Origin: Pseudomonas benzenivorans
GTDB lineage: Bacteria > Pseudomonadota > Gammaproteobacteria > Pseudomonadales > Pseudomonadaceae
Length of the DNA: 64,000 nt
Assembly (NCBI RefSeq): GCF_900100495.1
Contig: NZ_FNCT01000001.1
Coordinates: 1-64,000, forward strand
Direction of reading: 5' to 3'
A model generated the notes under the pieces. The model was not told the DNA's origin, searched no databases, and saw only the letters and a list, made by a program, of their open reading frames with translations. The translations under genes were made by a program, and so were the position numbers. This document shows, piece after piece, positions 53,747-63,313 of this stretch (positions are counted from its first letter, which is position 1; the number at the start of each line of letters is the position of its first letter).

Positions 53747-53942
53747 CGTTGAGCCTCCATGTATGGCTTTCATCATTGATAGCCCTTTGAACTTCAGGTT
53801 TTACATTAAGTTCCACTGCGCCCTGAAGAATCGCAGGAACATCCGTCTAGCGACGGGGTTCCGTATGGTCCGAGGCTGAAGCTCGGGCTGGCGCAGGGTA
53901 TCATGCGGCTCTTTGCCGTGTTCCCCCGCCAAGGTTGCTGTC

Positions 53943-54419
53943 ATGTCGGAAAACTCCATTGTCGAACGCGCCCAGCGCTTTCTTTCGGCCTTGCGCCATT
54001 GCCAGGTGCTCGGTATCCGGGTGCACGGCGCCGATCCGCTCGGCCTGACCCTGCGCTTGCCCTACAGCCCGCAGATTGTCGGCAATCCGGAGACGGGAGT
54101 GATCCACGGTGGGGCGATCACCACCCTTATGGACACCACCTGCGGCATTTCCACGGTCTGCGTGCTGCCGAAGTTCGAAATTTGCCCGACGCTCGACCTG
54201 CGCATCGACTACATGCACCCGGCCGAGCCGCACAAGGATGTGTTCGGTTTTGCCGAGTGCTACCGGGTCACGCCGACCATCATCTTCACCCGCGGCTATG
54301 CCTACCAGGACGACCCGGCGCAGCCGATCGCCCACGTGGTCGGCGCCTTCATGCGCATGGGCAGGGGCGCCCTGGGCGACAAGCAACTGCAGCGCGCTAT
54401 CCAGGCAGGTGGCGCATGA
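53943..54419 (+). CDS. PaaI-type hotdog thioesterase, first of pair
   Basis: A 158-residue single-hotdog protein from ATG 53943 (MSENSIVERAQ). GVIHGGAITTLMDTTCG at about 52-68 is the HGG motif of the PaaI/4HBT thioesterases, followed by TLDLRIDYMHPAEPHKDV. It likely hydrolyses acyl-CoA esters. Its stop overlaps the next ATG (ATGA), and the next gene is a second hotdog protein, so the pair may form a heteromer. Confidence 0.9.
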   Translation: MSENSIVERAQRFLSALRHCQVLGIRVHGADPLGLTLRLPYSPQIVGNPETGVIHGGAITTLMDTTCGISTVCVLPKFEICPTLDLRIDYMHPAEPHKDVFGFAECYRVTPTIIFTRGYAYQDDPAQPIAHVVGAFMRMGRGALGDKQLQRAIQAGGA

Positions 54420-54862
54420 GCGGTCTGAACCTCGATCAGCTGGTGCGCGAAGCCCATGAGCGGAACGATTACGACCCGTTGATCCAACTCATTCCCTACG
54501 CCAAGCTGCTCGGCATCGAATGCCTGCGTCTGGGCGACGACATGGTCTTCCGCTTGCCGGCGAACCAGGACTGCATCGGTAACCCGACGCTGCCGGCGAT
54601 TCATGGCGGAGTGATTGCCGGTTTCATGGAGCATGCGGCCATGCTGCACCTGCTGATGTTCATGGGCATCCCGCATTTGCCGAAAATCATCGACTTCTCG
54701 ATAGATTACCTGCGCGCCGGTCATTATCGTGACACCTATGCCCAGTGCCAGGTGTGGCGGCAAGGCCGCCGCGTCGCCAATGTGGCGATCACCGCCTGGC
54801 AAACCAATCAAACCGAGCCGATCGCCACGGCCCGTGCACACTTCAAGGTCGACGAGCCTTAA
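54416..54862 (+). CDS. PaaI-type hotdog thioesterase, second of pair
   Basis: A 148-residue hotdog protein (MSGLNLDQLVREAHERNDYD). The HGG motif is LPAIHGGVIAGFMEHAAM with Glu in the place of the catalytic Asp seen in the first partner (LMDTTCG), and the strand KIIDFSIDYLRAGHYRDTY follows. The different acidic residue suggests either altered specificity or a non-catalytic partner. Translationally coupled to the upstream thioesterase. Confidence 0.9.
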   Translation: MSGLNLDQLVREAHERNDYDPLIQLIPYAKLLGIECLRLGDDMVFRLPANQDCIGNPTLPAIHGGVIAGFMEHAAMLHLLMFMGIPHLPKIIDFSIDYLRAGHYRDTYAQCQVWRQGRRVANVAITAWQTNQTEPIATARAHFKVDEP

Positions 54863-54910
54863 GTCTGCCAGGGTCGCAGTGCCGCCCGGCGTACGAGCAA
54901 GGAACTCTCA

Positions 54911-56167
54911 ATGGATGCGTTGCTGATCCTCGGCGGCTTGCTGCTGATTCTGGCTGGCCTGGTCTGGCTGGTCGTCCGCGCCTTTGGCACCAGCCTGCTG
55001 TGGGGCTGGGCCAGCCTGCTGCCGCCGCTGACGCTGGTCTATGTGCTGCGCCACTGGCGCAGTGCGCGCCAGGCGGTGGCCCTCTGCGGACTGGGGTTTA
55101 TCCCGCTGGTGGTTGGCCTGACCCTGCTCGCCAGCCAGGACAGCGCGCGCCTGGAGGCCATCTTCAGCCTGCAATGGCTCAAGCCCGAATTGCGCGCGCC
55201 GGCCGAGCTGTCCATCGATCTGCATGGCGAGCTGAATGGGCATCCCTTCGCGCCGCAGCACGCCGAGCTGATCGATAACGTGCTCAGCCTGCGCGAGGGG
55301 CAGGATTTTTTTGCCCGCCGCGAACTGCTGATCCGGCTGCGCCAGCCGGTGACGGGGGCCTTGCGCCTAGACGTGCTGCCCGGCGACGAAGGGCCATTGC
55401 CGGAAGTCGAGGTCAGTTGGCTGCAACTGGAACAGGACCTGCCCGAGGCGCGCCGGCTGAGCCGCGGTTACACCCTGCACCTGGACCTGCAATCGCTGCC
55501 GCCGAACAAGCTGGCCGGCGATTTCCATCTGGTGCTGCCGCCGCAGTTCAAGACCACCCTGAGCGGCAAGCTCGAGTTGTTCAGCAATGGCCTGCGTTAC
55601 CGCGACGGCAAGGTTGACCGGCAGATCGACTCCGCCGATACCCTGGCCTATGTGATCGAGGACTATTTGCAGCGGCGCTTCGCCACCCGCCTGGTGCAAT
55701 TGCTCGACTTGCCGGAGGTGACGCTGCCGGCCGACAGCGTCGAGATGCAGGTCGAGGCACGGATCGACGGCCAGCTGCAGCGTCTGCCGCTGCACCTGAG
55801 CAAGCGAGAGTCCCGCGGCTGGGCGGTGCACGGCGATCATTTCGCGGCGCTGCCCGAAGTGGCCAGTGCGCCGGTTGCCAGCCAGGCGCAGGACGCGCCG
55901 GTCAACACGGTCAGCCGCGAGCGCGCCGGCCGTCCGCTGGACCGCCGCCTGCGCTTCAGCCTGGACGGTTTGCTGCGCAGCCCCAATCGTTACCAGAACC
56001 TGGCCATGCGTGTAGCGACCGAGCGCGGCAACACTGCCGAAGGGCGTTTCCAAGGCATCGACCCGGACGGTCGCATCGTCATCCGCCAGCGCCTGAGCGG
56101 AGCGGGCGAGGCCAGCTACAGCCTGCGTCCGGAGGAAGTCAAGCGCATCGAGCTGCTCGAGCCCTGA
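54911..56167 (+). CDS. Membrane protein of unknown function
   Basis: A 418-residue protein with AAGGA before its ATG. Residues about 1-22, 27-47 and 56-75 are hydrophobic helices. The remainder is a large soluble, beta-rich domain facing the periplasm or cytoplasm, with no catalytic motif I recognise; it ends RFSLDGLLRSPNRYQNLAMRV and then EVKRIELLEP. No paralogue is seen in the window. It precedes htpG by about 100 bases but htpG has its own heat-shock promoter. Function is unknown. Confidence 0.8.
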   Translation: MDALLILGGLLLILAGLVWLVVRAFGTSLLWGWASLLPPLTLVYVLRHWRSARQAVALCGLGFIPLVVGLTLLASQDSARLEAIFSLQWLKPELRAPAELSIDLHGELNGHPFAPQHAELIDNVLSLREGQDFFARRELLIRLRQPVTGALRLDVLPGDEGPLPEVEVSWLQLEQDLPEARRLSRGYTLHLDLQSLPPNKLAGDFHLVLPPQFKTTLSGKLELFSNGLRYRDGKVDRQIDSADTLAYVIEDYLQRRFATRLVQLLDLPEVTLPADSVEMQVEARIDGQLQRLPLHLSKRESRGWAVHGDHFAALPEVASAPVASQAQDAPVNTVSRERAGRPLDRRLRFSLDGLLRSPNRYQNLAMRVATERGNTAEGRFQGIDPDGRIVIRQRLSGAGEASYSLRPEEVKRIELLEP

Positions 56168-56185
56168 GCCAGTTGAGGCTAAACA

Positions 56186-56213
56186 CTTGAAATCCTTCTC
56201 GAAGCCCCCATCT
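56186..56213 (+). promoter_or_regulatory. Heat-shock (sigma-32) promoter of htpG
   Basis: CTTGAAA (56186-56192), a 13-base spacer and CCCCATCT (56206-56213) match the sigma-32 consensus CTTGAAA-N11-16-CCCCATNT without a mismatch. It ends 52 bases before the htpG ATG. Confidence 0.93.
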
Positions 56214-56265
56214 GCATGACACCCGCCGCGCTGCGGCCCAGTCATCAATGTGGAGTTAGACGACC

Positions 56266-58170
56266 ATGAGTGTGGAAACTCAAAAAGAAACCCTGGGCTT
56301 CCAGACCGAGGTGAAGCAGCTGCTTCACCTGATGATCCATTCGCTGTATTCGAACAAGGAGATCTTCCTCCGCGAACTGATCTCCAACGCCTCGGATGCC
56401 GTCGACAAGCTGCGCTTCGAGGCGCTGGCCAAGCCCGAGTTGCTCGAAGGCGGTGCCGAGCTGAAGATCCGCGTCAGCTTCGACAAGGACGCCAAGACCG
56501 TCACCCTCGAGGACAACGGCATCGGCATGAGCCGCGACGAGGCGGTCGCCCACCTCGGCACCATCGCCAAGTCCGGCACCGCCGACTTCCTCAAGCACCT
56601 CTCCGGCGACCAGAAGAAGGACTCGCACCTGATCGGCCAGTTCGGCGTCGGTTTCTACTCGGCCTTCATCGTCGCCGACAAGGTCGATGTCTTCACCCGC
56701 CGCGCCGGCCTGGCGGCCAGCGAAGGGGTGCACTGGGAATCCCACGGCGAGGGCGAGTTCAGCGTCGCCAGCATCGACAAGCCCGAGCGCGGCACCCGCA
56801 TCGTCCTGCACCTGAAGAAGGGCGAGGACGAGTTCGCCGACGGCTGGCGCCTGCGCAACATCATCAAGAAATACTCCGACCACATCGCCCTGCCGATCGA
56901 ACTGCCGAAAGAATTCCACGGCGAGGACAAGGACAAACCGGCCGAGCCCGAGTGGGAAACCGTCAACCGCGCCAGCGCGCTGTGGACCCGTCCGCGCAGC
57001 GAGGTCAAGGACGAGGAATACCAGGAGTTCTACAAGCACGTCGCCCACGATTTCGACAATCCGCTGGCCTGGAGCCACAACAAGGTCGAGGGCAAGCTGG
57101 AATACACCTCCTTGCTCTATGTCCCGGGCCGCGCACCGTTCGACCTGTACCAGCGCGACGCCTCCAAGGGCCTCAAGCTGTATGTGCAGCGCGTGTTCAT
57201 CATGGACCAGGCCGACGAGTTCCTGCCGCTGTACCTGCGCTTCATCAAGGGCGTGGTGGATTCCAACGACCTGTCGCTGAACATCTCCCGCGAGATCCTG
57301 CAGAAAGACCCGATCATCGACTCGATGAAGTCGGCGCTGACCAAGCGCGTGCTGGACATGCTGGAGAAACTGGCGAAGAACGAACCGGAACAGTACCAGG
57401 CGTTCTGGAAGAACTTCGGCCAGGTGCTCAAGGAAGGTCCGGCGGAAGACTTCGCCAACAAGGAGAAGATCGCCGGCCTGCTGCGCTTCGCCTCGACCCA
57501 GGACGCCAGCGGCGAGCAGACCGTCGCCCTGGCCGACTACCTGGGCCGGATGAAGGAAGGCCAGGACAAGCTCTACTACCTCACCGGCGAATCCCACGCC
57601 CAGGTGAAGAACAGCCCGCACTTGGAAGTCTTCCGCAAGAAGGGCATCGAAGTGCTGCTGCTCACGGACCGCATCGACGAGTGGCTGATGAGCTACCTGA
57701 CCGAGTTCGACGGCAAGCACTTCGTCGACGTGGCGCGTGGCGACCTCGACCTGGGCAAGCTGGACTCGGAAGAGGACAAGCAGGCCCAAGAAGAAGTGGC
57801 CAAGGCCAAAGAAGGCTTGGTCGAGCGCCTGAAGGCGGCACTGGGCGAGCAGGTGGCGCAGGTGCGGGTGTCGCACCGCCTGACCGATTCGCCAGCAATC
57901 CTGGCGATTGGCGAGCAGGACCTCGGTTTGCAGATGCGTCAGATCCTCGAGGCCAGCGGGCAGAAGGTGCCGGAGTCCAAGCCGATCTTCGAGTTCAACC
58001 CCGCTCACCCGCTGATCGAGCGCCTGGATGCCGAGCCGGACGAAGAGCGTTTCGCCGACCTTTCGCACATCCTCTTCGACCAGGCGGCGCTGGCGGCAGG
58101 CGACAGCCTGAAGGATCCGGCTGCCTACGTGCAGCGACTGAACAAGCTGTTGGTCGAGCTCTCGGCCTGA
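56266..58170 (+). CDS. htpG: Molecular chaperone HtpG (Hsp90)
   Basis: A 634-residue cytosolic Hsp90. The GHKL ATPase domain has [25 protein letters not shown] and the lid/Gly-rich [11 protein letters not shown]. The middle domain carries the catalytic Arg in [11 protein letters not shown], and the C-terminal dimerisation domain is complete. Preceded by TGGAG-type ribosome site and the sigma-32 promoter at 56186. The terminator at 58187 follows. Confidence 0.98.
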   Translation: MSVETQKETLGFQTEVKQLLHLMIHSLYSNKEIFLRELISNASDAVDKLRFEALAKPELLEGGAELKIRVSFDKDAKTVTLEDNGIGMSRDEAVAHLGTIAKSGTADFLKHLSGDQKKDSHLIGQFGVGFYSAFIVADKVDVFTRRAGLAASEGVHWESHGEGEFSVASIDKPERGTRIVLHLKKGEDEFADGWRLRNIIKKYSDHIALPIELPKEFHGEDKDKPAEPEWETVNRASALWTRPRSEVKDEEYQEFYKHVAHDFDNPLAWSHNKVEGKLEYTSLLYVPGRAPFDLYQRDASKGLKLYVQRVFIMDQADEFLPLYLRFIKGVVDSNDLSLNISREILQKDPIIDSMKSALTKRVLDMLEKLAKNEPEQYQAFWKNFGQVLKEGPAEDFANKEKIAGLLRFASTQDASGEQTVALADYLGRMKEGQDKLYYLTGESHAQVKNSPHLEVFRKKGIEVLLLTDRIDEWLMSYLTEFDGKHFVDVARGDLDLGKLDSEEDKQAQEEVAKAKEGLVERLKAALGEQVAQVRVSHRLTDSPAILAIGEQDLGLQMRQILEASGQKVPESKPIFEFNPAHPLIERLDAEPDEERFADLSHILFDQAALAAGDSLKDPAAYVQRLNKLLVELSA

Positions 58171-58186
58171 GACCCGGAGTAATGAG

Positions 58187-58213
58187 AAAAGCCCGCCGAC
58201 GCGGGCTTTTTTC
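58187..58213 (+). terminator. Rho-independent terminator of htpG
   Basis: AAAAGCCCGC-CGAC-GCGGGCTTTTTTC lies 17 bases after the htpG stop. Confidence 0.95.
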
Positions 58214-58273
58214 TTGGCGGCTGGATAACAGGCGCTACTGTTGAAGTGTTATCCACTCGACAGGAGTAGATCG

Positions 58274-59059
58274 ATGAAAAAATCCCTGATTCCGCTGGCC
58301 TTGCTCGGCCTGGCCGGCCTCGCCGAGGCCGCGGTGGTGAGCAAGCCGGTGCCTTATGAGATCGACGGCGAAGCCTTCGAGGGCCTGTTGATCTATGACG
58401 ACAGCATCAGCAGTCCCCGCCCCGGCCTGCTGATGGTGCCGGACTGGCTCGGGGTGAGCGAGAACTCGGCCAAGCAGGCGGCACTGATTGCCGGCGACAA
58501 GTATGTGGTGTTCATGGCCGACATGTACGGCAAGGCGGTGCGCCCGGCCAACGCCGCGGAGGCGAAAGCCGCTGCCGGTGCGGTGCGCGCCGATCGCGCC
58601 TTGATGCGCAAGCGCGCCCAGGCGGCGGTCGAGGTGCTCAAGGCGCAGGCCTCCCAGGTGGCGCTGGATGCTGGCAAGCTGGGCGCCATAGGCTTCTGTT
58701 TCGGTGGTGGTTCGGTGCTGGAGTTGGCCCGCTCCGGCGCGCCGCTGCAAGGCTTCGTGTCCTTCCACGGCAATCTGGATACCCCGAATCCGGCCGACGC
58801 GCAGAACATCAAGGCGCCGATCCTGGTGCTGCACGGTGCGGACGATCCGTCGGTGCCGCCGGCGCAGGTCGAGGTCTTCATCGCCGAGATGAAGGCGGCG
58901 AAAACCGACTGGCAACTGGTCAGCTATGGCGGCGCGGTGCATTCCTTTACCAACCCGCAGGCTAATGTGCCGGGGAGCAACCAGTATCATCCGCAGGTAG
59001 CGGCGCGTGCCTACCGGGCGATGAACGACCTGTTCGATGAGGTGTTCGGCGCCCGGTGA
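58274..59059 (+). CDS. Dienelactone hydrolase family protein, exported
   Basis: A 261-residue protein from ATG 58274 (MKKSLIPLALLGLAGLAEA is a signal peptide, cut near AEA-AVV). The alpha/beta hydrolase domain has the DLH-type nucleophile Cys in AIGFCFGGGSVLELA, the acid in LHGADDPSVPPAQ and the His in GGAVHSFTNPQAN. It probably hydrolyses an ester or lactone in the periplasm. It corresponds to the gene next to htpG in P. aeruginosa. Confidence 0.92.
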   Translation: MKKSLIPLALLGLAGLAEAAVVSKPVPYEIDGEAFEGLLIYDDSISSPRPGLLMVPDWLGVSENSAKQAALIAGDKYVVFMADMYGKAVRPANAAEAKAAAGAVRADRALMRKRAQAAVEVLKAQASQVALDAGKLGAIGFCFGGGSVLELARSGAPLQGFVSFHGNLDTPNPADAQNIKAPILVLHGADDPSVPPAQVEVFIAEMKAAKTDWQLVSYGGAVHSFTNPQANVPGSNQYHPQVAARAYRAMNDLFDEVFGAR

Positions 59060-59116
59060 GCCGGCGGCGCGACGGTCGGAAGAGGCTTTCCACCATCGGC
59101 GCAGGGTCTCGGGTGC

Positions 59117-59995
59117 TCAGCGCGGCAGTTCGATGCGCGCGGTTTCCCCCGCAACCTTTGGCCAGTCCTGGTTCTTCCAGCGCTCGCGGGCCAGCTCGAT
59201 CAGCGCCGGGTCGCTGGCGACGAAATTCCAGTTCAGTCGTCGCGGCCCGAGGGATTGGCCGCCGATCAGGGCCAGGTGGCTTTCGCCGCAGGCGCTGAGG
59301 GTGAACGCCTCGCCCTCGGGCAATACCGCCAGGGTACGCAGCGGCAGTGGCTGATCGTCCAGCAGGGCTTCGCCGTCGATCAGGTACAGCGCCCGTTCGG
59401 GATGCTCGGGCGGAATCACCAGGCTGGCGCCGGCGGCCAGCTTGAGCTCGGCATACAGGGTCGGCGAGCGCACCGGCACCGGCGACCTGAGGCAGTAGCC
59501 CTGGCCGGCGATCAGGCGGATCTGCACGCCCATGGCCTCGCTGTGCGGCAGGCTGTCGGCGATGTAGTGGCTGTAGCTCGGCTCACCCCGCTCGTCGGCT
59601 TCGGGCAGGGCCAGCCAGACCTGCAGGCCGTGCAGGCGCGAACCGCTTTGCCGCAGCGCCGCCGGGGTGCGCTCGACATGCGCCACGGCATGGCCGGCGG
59701 TCATCCAGCTGACCTCGCCGGGCCTGACCAGTTGGTCCGAGCCGAGGCTGTCCTTGTGCTGCAGCTGGCCTTCGAACAGGTAGGTGAGGGTGGACAGGCC
59801 GATATGCGGGTGCTGGTCGATGTTCATGCCGCGGCCGGGCGGGTAGTCCTTCTCCAGGATATGGTCGAAGAACACGAAGGGGCCGACGCTGCGGCATTGT
59901 GCCGAGGGCAGTGGGCGCAGGATCGGCTGGCCTCCGACTTTCTCGGGGCGCGGGCGGATCAGCAGCAGGTCTTTTTCGTTGCGATTACCGATCAT
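59117..59995 (-). CDS. Pirin family protein (bicupin)
   Basis: A 292-residue two-cupin protein. The N-terminal cupin carries the metal-binding His set in DQHPHIGLSTLTYLFEGQLQHKDSLG and the Glu/His in WMTAGHAVAHVE; the C-terminal cupin is at about 160-275. Some pirins are quercetin dioxygenases, others bind redox or transcription partners. A 9-bp inverted repeat (59995-60036) covers its ribosome-binding site. Confidence 0.9.
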   Translation of the reverse strand: MIGNRNEKDLLLIRPRPEKVGGQPILRPLPSAQCRSVGPFVFFDHILEKDYPPGRGMNIDQHPHIGLSTLTYLFEGQLQHKDSLGSDQLVRPGEVSWMTAGHAVAHVERTPAALRQSGSRLHGLQVWLALPEADERGEPSYSHYIADSLPHSEAMGVQIRLIAGQGYCLRSPVPVRSPTLYAELKLAAGASLVIPPEHPERALYLIDGEALLDDQPLPLRTLAVLPEGEAFTLSACGESHLALIGGQSLGPRRLNWNFVASDPALIELARERWKNQDWPKVAGETARIELPR

Positions 59996-60036
59996 GGCAA
60001 CTCCGCGGGGCTGAATTCTCGATGCCTGAGTTGCCA
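59995..60036 (-). promoter_or_regulatory. Inverted repeat at the pirin translation start
   Basis: TGGCAACTC (59995-60003) and GAGTTGCCA (60028-60036) are exact complements separated by 24 bases. In the mRNA the stem would include the GGAG ribosome site (60004-60001) and reach the first base of the start codon. It could equally be a protein-binding operator. Confidence 0.5.
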
Positions 60037-60286
60037 GCCTAGCCCATCATGCGTGCCTCGGACCAGTGCGCTTAGCCTGGCGTCGGCACCCGCTCCCGGT
60101 AGTCGTGGGGGCGCCTGCAGGTGATCGCGCTCGGGCCGCCCGGCCGGGGCTAACTGGAGCCACACGGCGGGTGCACAGTGGCCGTTGCGGCTGGCGTCAG
60201 CAGGCGGGCCTTGGCTGTGTGCTGAACTTGAAGCAAACCGACGGGGTCTATGCTGCTCATACTGTCAAGAGGCTACCCGCTTGCAT

Positions 60287-61303
60287 ATGCTACGTCTGAG
60301 CTTCGCCCTGTTCCTCGGTCTGGCGGTGAGCTGCGCCCATGCCCGCGACTACCGCTACAGCGATGCGCACCTGCACTACGTGGATTTCTTCCAGGAAAGC
60401 GAGGGCATCGACAAGCTGCTGGAGGCGATGGCGGCCAACCGTATCGAGCATGTGATGTTCTCCGGCATCCCGGTGGCGAAGAAGTGGCATGAGGACGAGC
60501 CCAAGCGTCCGCGCTATTACGCTGGCGATGACGCCGGGGTCTATTGGTACAGCGCCACCGATACGCTGGTCGCGCATGCTTACAAGAAGCTGCCGGCCGA
60601 GCAGCGCCGGCGTTTTCATCCGTTTCTCTCCGGCTTCAACCCCAACGACAAGAACGCCGATGCCCACATCCGCCGCATGCTCGAGCTCGATCCCGGCCTG
60701 TGGCAGGGCATCGGCGAAATATTCACCCGGCATGACGATCTCACGGCGCTGATCCCGGGGGATGCACCGCGGGCCAACAACGAGGCGCTGACACGCGTCT
60801 ATCACCTGGCCGCGGAGTACGATCTGCCGGTGATGCTGCACGCCAACATCACCTCCAAGCGCGAGCGCAACCCGCTGTATCTGCAGGAAATCGAACAGCC
60901 GCTGCGCAATCACCCGCATGTCCGCTTCATCTGGGCGCATGCCGGCACCAGCATGGAAATCCATCGACATCAGGAGAAGCTGGATTTCATCCTGCCAACC
61001 CTCGAACGCCTGCTCGCGGACTACCCGAACCTGTATATCGACCTGTCCTGGTCGGTGCTCAGGCCCTACCTGCTGGACGAACAGGGCAAGCCCGATCCGC
61101 AGTGGCTGCAACTGGTCAGCAGCTACCCGGCGCGCTTCATGCTCGGTTCGGATGTGGTCGGGCGCTTCGACAGCCTGGGCGAATACATGCGCGGCTTCGA
61201 GCCATTCCTCGACGCCCTGCCGGAGGCGGTGGCGCGCCAGGTAGCCCGCGACAACTTCCTTGCCGTGTTGCCGCGCAAGGTGCAGGCCGAGCTGGCGGAC
61301 TAA
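60287..61303 (+). CDS. Exported amidohydrolase (amidohydrolase_2 type)
   Basis: A 338-residue protein from ATG 60287 with a signal peptide (MLRLSFALFLGLAVSCAHA). The metal-binding motif DAHLHYVDFF at about 25-34, then LHANITSKRER, IWAHAGTS and the Asp in LGSDVVGRF mark the TIM-barrel amidohydrolase-2 family. A nearby Cys at the end of the signal peptide leaves open a lipoprotein. Substrate is unknown. It points the same way as the DUF3859 gene 63 bases downstream. Confidence 0.88.
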   Translation: MLRLSFALFLGLAVSCAHARDYRYSDAHLHYVDFFQESEGIDKLLEAMAANRIEHVMFSGIPVAKKWHEDEPKRPRYYAGDDAGVYWYSATDTLVAHAYKKLPAEQRRRFHPFLSGFNPNDKNADAHIRRMLELDPGLWQGIGEIFTRHDDLTALIPGDAPRANNEALTRVYHLAAEYDLPVMLHANITSKRERNPLYLQEIEQPLRNHPHVRFIWAHAGTSMEIHRHQEKLDFILPTLERLLADYPNLYIDLSWSVLRPYLLDEQGKPDPQWLQLVSSYPARFMLGSDVVGRFDSLGEYMRGFEPFLDALPEAVARQVARDNFLAVLPRKVQAELAD

Positions 61304-61366
61304 GCCTGTCATCCGTCTGTCACAGCGGTGCCATAGGCTCGCGCGATCCCAAACAAGGAGCGCGAC

Positions 61367-61831
61367 ATGCACTACACCCGTTTCACTTCGCTGGCCGTAC
61401 TCACGCTGATGGCCGGGTTGGTCCAGGCCGAGGTACGCGTCGAGGGGCCTGTGGAATACGGCATCTTCGCCAGCCAATACCAGGACTTCCAGCCGGGCGA
61501 GCGCGTGCTGACCCGCAGCAACCAGGAGATCGAGCACACCGCGGTGATTCCGGCCAAACTCGGCACCAAGTTCGGTCTGCGCTATAACCTGGTCGGTAAA
61601 ACCGTCGACGACTCGCCCTTGACCCTGCTCTACCTCACCCCGGGCATCACTACCCCCGAAGGCACGCGTCACGACAAGTTCGTCGTGGTACAGAAACTGG
61701 TCCCCGGCGCGCCCCAGGACGTCATGGCGTTCGAGTTCAGCGAGCCCCATGAGGTCGTCCCGGGGGAGTGGCATTTCCTGGTGTTCCAGGATGACCGCAA
61801 GCTGGCCGAGCAGCGCTTTCAGGTGCGCTGA
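61367..61831 (+). CDS. DUF3859 family exported protein
   Basis: A 154-residue protein with GGAGCG upstream and a signal peptide (MHYTRFTSLAVLTLMAGLVQA). The mature part is a single beta-rich domain, with the DUF3859 features VEYGIFAS near the start, GTKFGLRYNLVG in the middle and PGEWHFLVFQDDRKLAEQRF at the end. Periplasmic; function unknown. Confidence 0.88.
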   Translation: MHYTRFTSLAVLTLMAGLVQAEVRVEGPVEYGIFASQYQDFQPGERVLTRSNQEIEHTAVIPAKLGTKFGLRYNLVGKTVDDSPLTLLYLTPGITTPEGTRHDKFVVVQKLVPGAPQDVMAFEFSEPHEVVPGEWHFLVFQDDRKLAEQRFQVR

Positions 61832-61857
61832 TCCTCACCCGGCCGGAGCATCCTGGC

Positions 61858-62292
61858 TCAGGCCAGGTAGCTGTGCAGCTGGGTGCCGTTGACCAGGTTG
61901 TCGGCCAGCGGGCAGCGCCGTTCGATCGCCTCGAGCAGTGCCTGCTTTTCCTCGCGGCTGAGGTCGGCGTCGATATCCACCTTGATTCTCAGCGCCTGGA
62001 ACCCGGGGCGTACGTCATCGCGTCGGCCAAGCAGCCCGTCTGGGTCGTAGTCGGCCTCGATCTCGAAGCGCATGCCGCGCAGGTCGATCTTCTGTTGATG
62101 GGCGATATAGCGGCCCAGGGTGCCGAAGCAGCCGGCGACCGCAGCCATGACTACATCCAGCGGGGTGGGGCCCAAGCCCTGGCCGCCGGCATGCTTGGGC
62201 TGGTCCATCACCAGGCGATGGTCACCGCATTGCACTTCGATGCACATGCCGGCGTTCATTTGCCCCTGGGCGCTGATGGTTTTCATGGTCAT
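61858..62292 (-). CDS. OsmC/Ohr family protein
   Basis: A 144-residue cytosolic protein from ATG 62292 with AGGGGAT upstream; the frame extends to 62718 but that part overlaps the response-regulator gene. The two redox cysteines are Cys55 in AVAGCFGTLGRY and Cys127 in ERRCPLADNL, as expected for thiol-based peroxidases of the OsmC superfamily (general OsmC branch, not Ohr). It may reduce organic hydroperoxides; specificity is unknown. Confidence 0.92.
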   Translation of the reverse strand: MTMKTISAQGQMNAGMCIEVQCGDHRLVMDQPKHAGGQGLGPTPLDVVMAAVAGCFGTLGRYIAHQQKIDLRGMRFEIEADYDPDGLLGRRDDVRPGFQALRIKVDIDADLSREEKQALLEAIERRCPLADNLVNGTQLHSYLA

Positions 62293-62481
62293 GGCGGATC
62301 CCCTGTTGATCTGGAATTCGGACGCGGTATGGTGTGCCCGCAGCATAGGATGCACCGAGCCCGAGGCTTTGATCCTGGTCAAGCAGGCCGTGATGGCCTC
62401 GGGCGACCGTGCGCGCGTCCGGCTGCAACCCGGAAGCGTCGCGTGCCAGGCTGACCATGCTGTGAGGATGGCTTGTCGACT

Positions 62482-63210
62482 ATGGCAGAGGGCATCATGA
62501 AGGAGGGCGTGCAGATCCTGGTGGTGGACGATGACGGCGAGGTGCGGCAATTGCTCGAAGATTACCTCGGCGGACATGGCTATCGGGTGCGCGGCTGTGC
62601 CGATAGCCGCGAGCTGCGCCAGGTATTGCAGGCCGGCGTTCCCGATCTGGTGCTGCTGGACGTCGGCCTGCCCGGCGAAGATGGCCTGAGCCTGGCGCGT
62701 TTTCTGCGTGAGCACCACGACCTGCCGGTGATCATGATTTCCGGCGCCGGCAGCCCACTGGACCGGATCATCGGCCTCGAGGTGGGCGCCGACGATTACC
62801 TGGGCAAGCCCTTCGACCTGCGCGAGTTGCTGGCCCGGGTGAAAACCGTGTTACGCCGTTACCGGCGAGCTCCGCCAGTAGCGGAGGTCGAGGACCTGCA
62901 GCGCTACCTGCAGCTCGGGCGCTGCCGGCTGGACCTCGAGCGGCGCCAGCTGTTCGATGGCCAGGGCGCAGAAATCCCCCTGACGGCGATGGAGTTCGAC
63001 CTGCTGCAGGCCTTCGCCCAGCGGCCGAACCGACCGCTATCGCGCGACCAGCTGCTCAATCTGACCCAGCATCGTGACTGGAACCCCTTCGACCGTTCCA
63101 TCGACATCCGCATCGCCCGTTTGCGCCGCAAACTCGAGCCGGATCCGGACAAGCCGCAGATCATCCGCACGCTGCGCGGAGTCGGCTACATGTTCGTGCC
63201 GGGTGACTGA
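62482..63210 (+). CDS. OmpR-family response regulator
   Basis: A 242-residue two-domain regulator. The receiver has ILVVDDDGEVRQ, phospho-Asp in LVLLDVGLPGEDG and Lys in LGKPFDLRELLARVK. The C-terminal winged helix contains PLTAMEFDLLQAFA, SRDQLLNLTQ and the recognition region RSIDIRIARLRRKLEPD, ending RTLRGVGYMFVP. The start is uncertain: ATG 62497, with GAGGG 4 bases before it, is an alternative that removes five residues. It is followed by a PAS-GAF sensor gene, its likely partner kinase. Confidence 0.93.
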   Translation: MAEGIMKEGVQILVVDDDGEVRQLLEDYLGGHGYRVRGCADSRELRQVLQAGVPDLVLLDVGLPGEDGLSLARFLREHHDLPVIMISGAGSPLDRIIGLEVGADDYLGKPFDLRELLARVKTVLRRYRRAPPVAEVEDLQRYLQLGRCRLDLERRQLFDGQGAEIPLTAMEFDLLQAFAQRPNRPLSRDQLLNLTQHRDWNPFDRSIDIRIARLRRKLEPDPDKPQIIRTLRGVGYMFVPGD

Positions 63211-63221
63211 TTCCCCGCCTT

Positions 63222-63237
63222 TGTTTCAATTGTTTCA
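63222..63237. promoter_or_regulatory. Tandem TGTTTCA repeats
   Basis: TGTTTCA occurs at 63222-63228 and again at 63231-63237, nine bases apart, in the spacer between the OmpR-type regulator and the sensor gene. Tandem half-sites about one helical turn apart are typical of OmpR-family binding sites, so this may be an autoregulatory site. Confidence 0.35.
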
Positions 63238-63313
63238 GCTGCGTTGTCGGTGCACGAAGGCCTTGGAGCCGCCTCTATACTCAAGTTGACTGCCGCTCCC
63301 CGAGGATGTCTGC

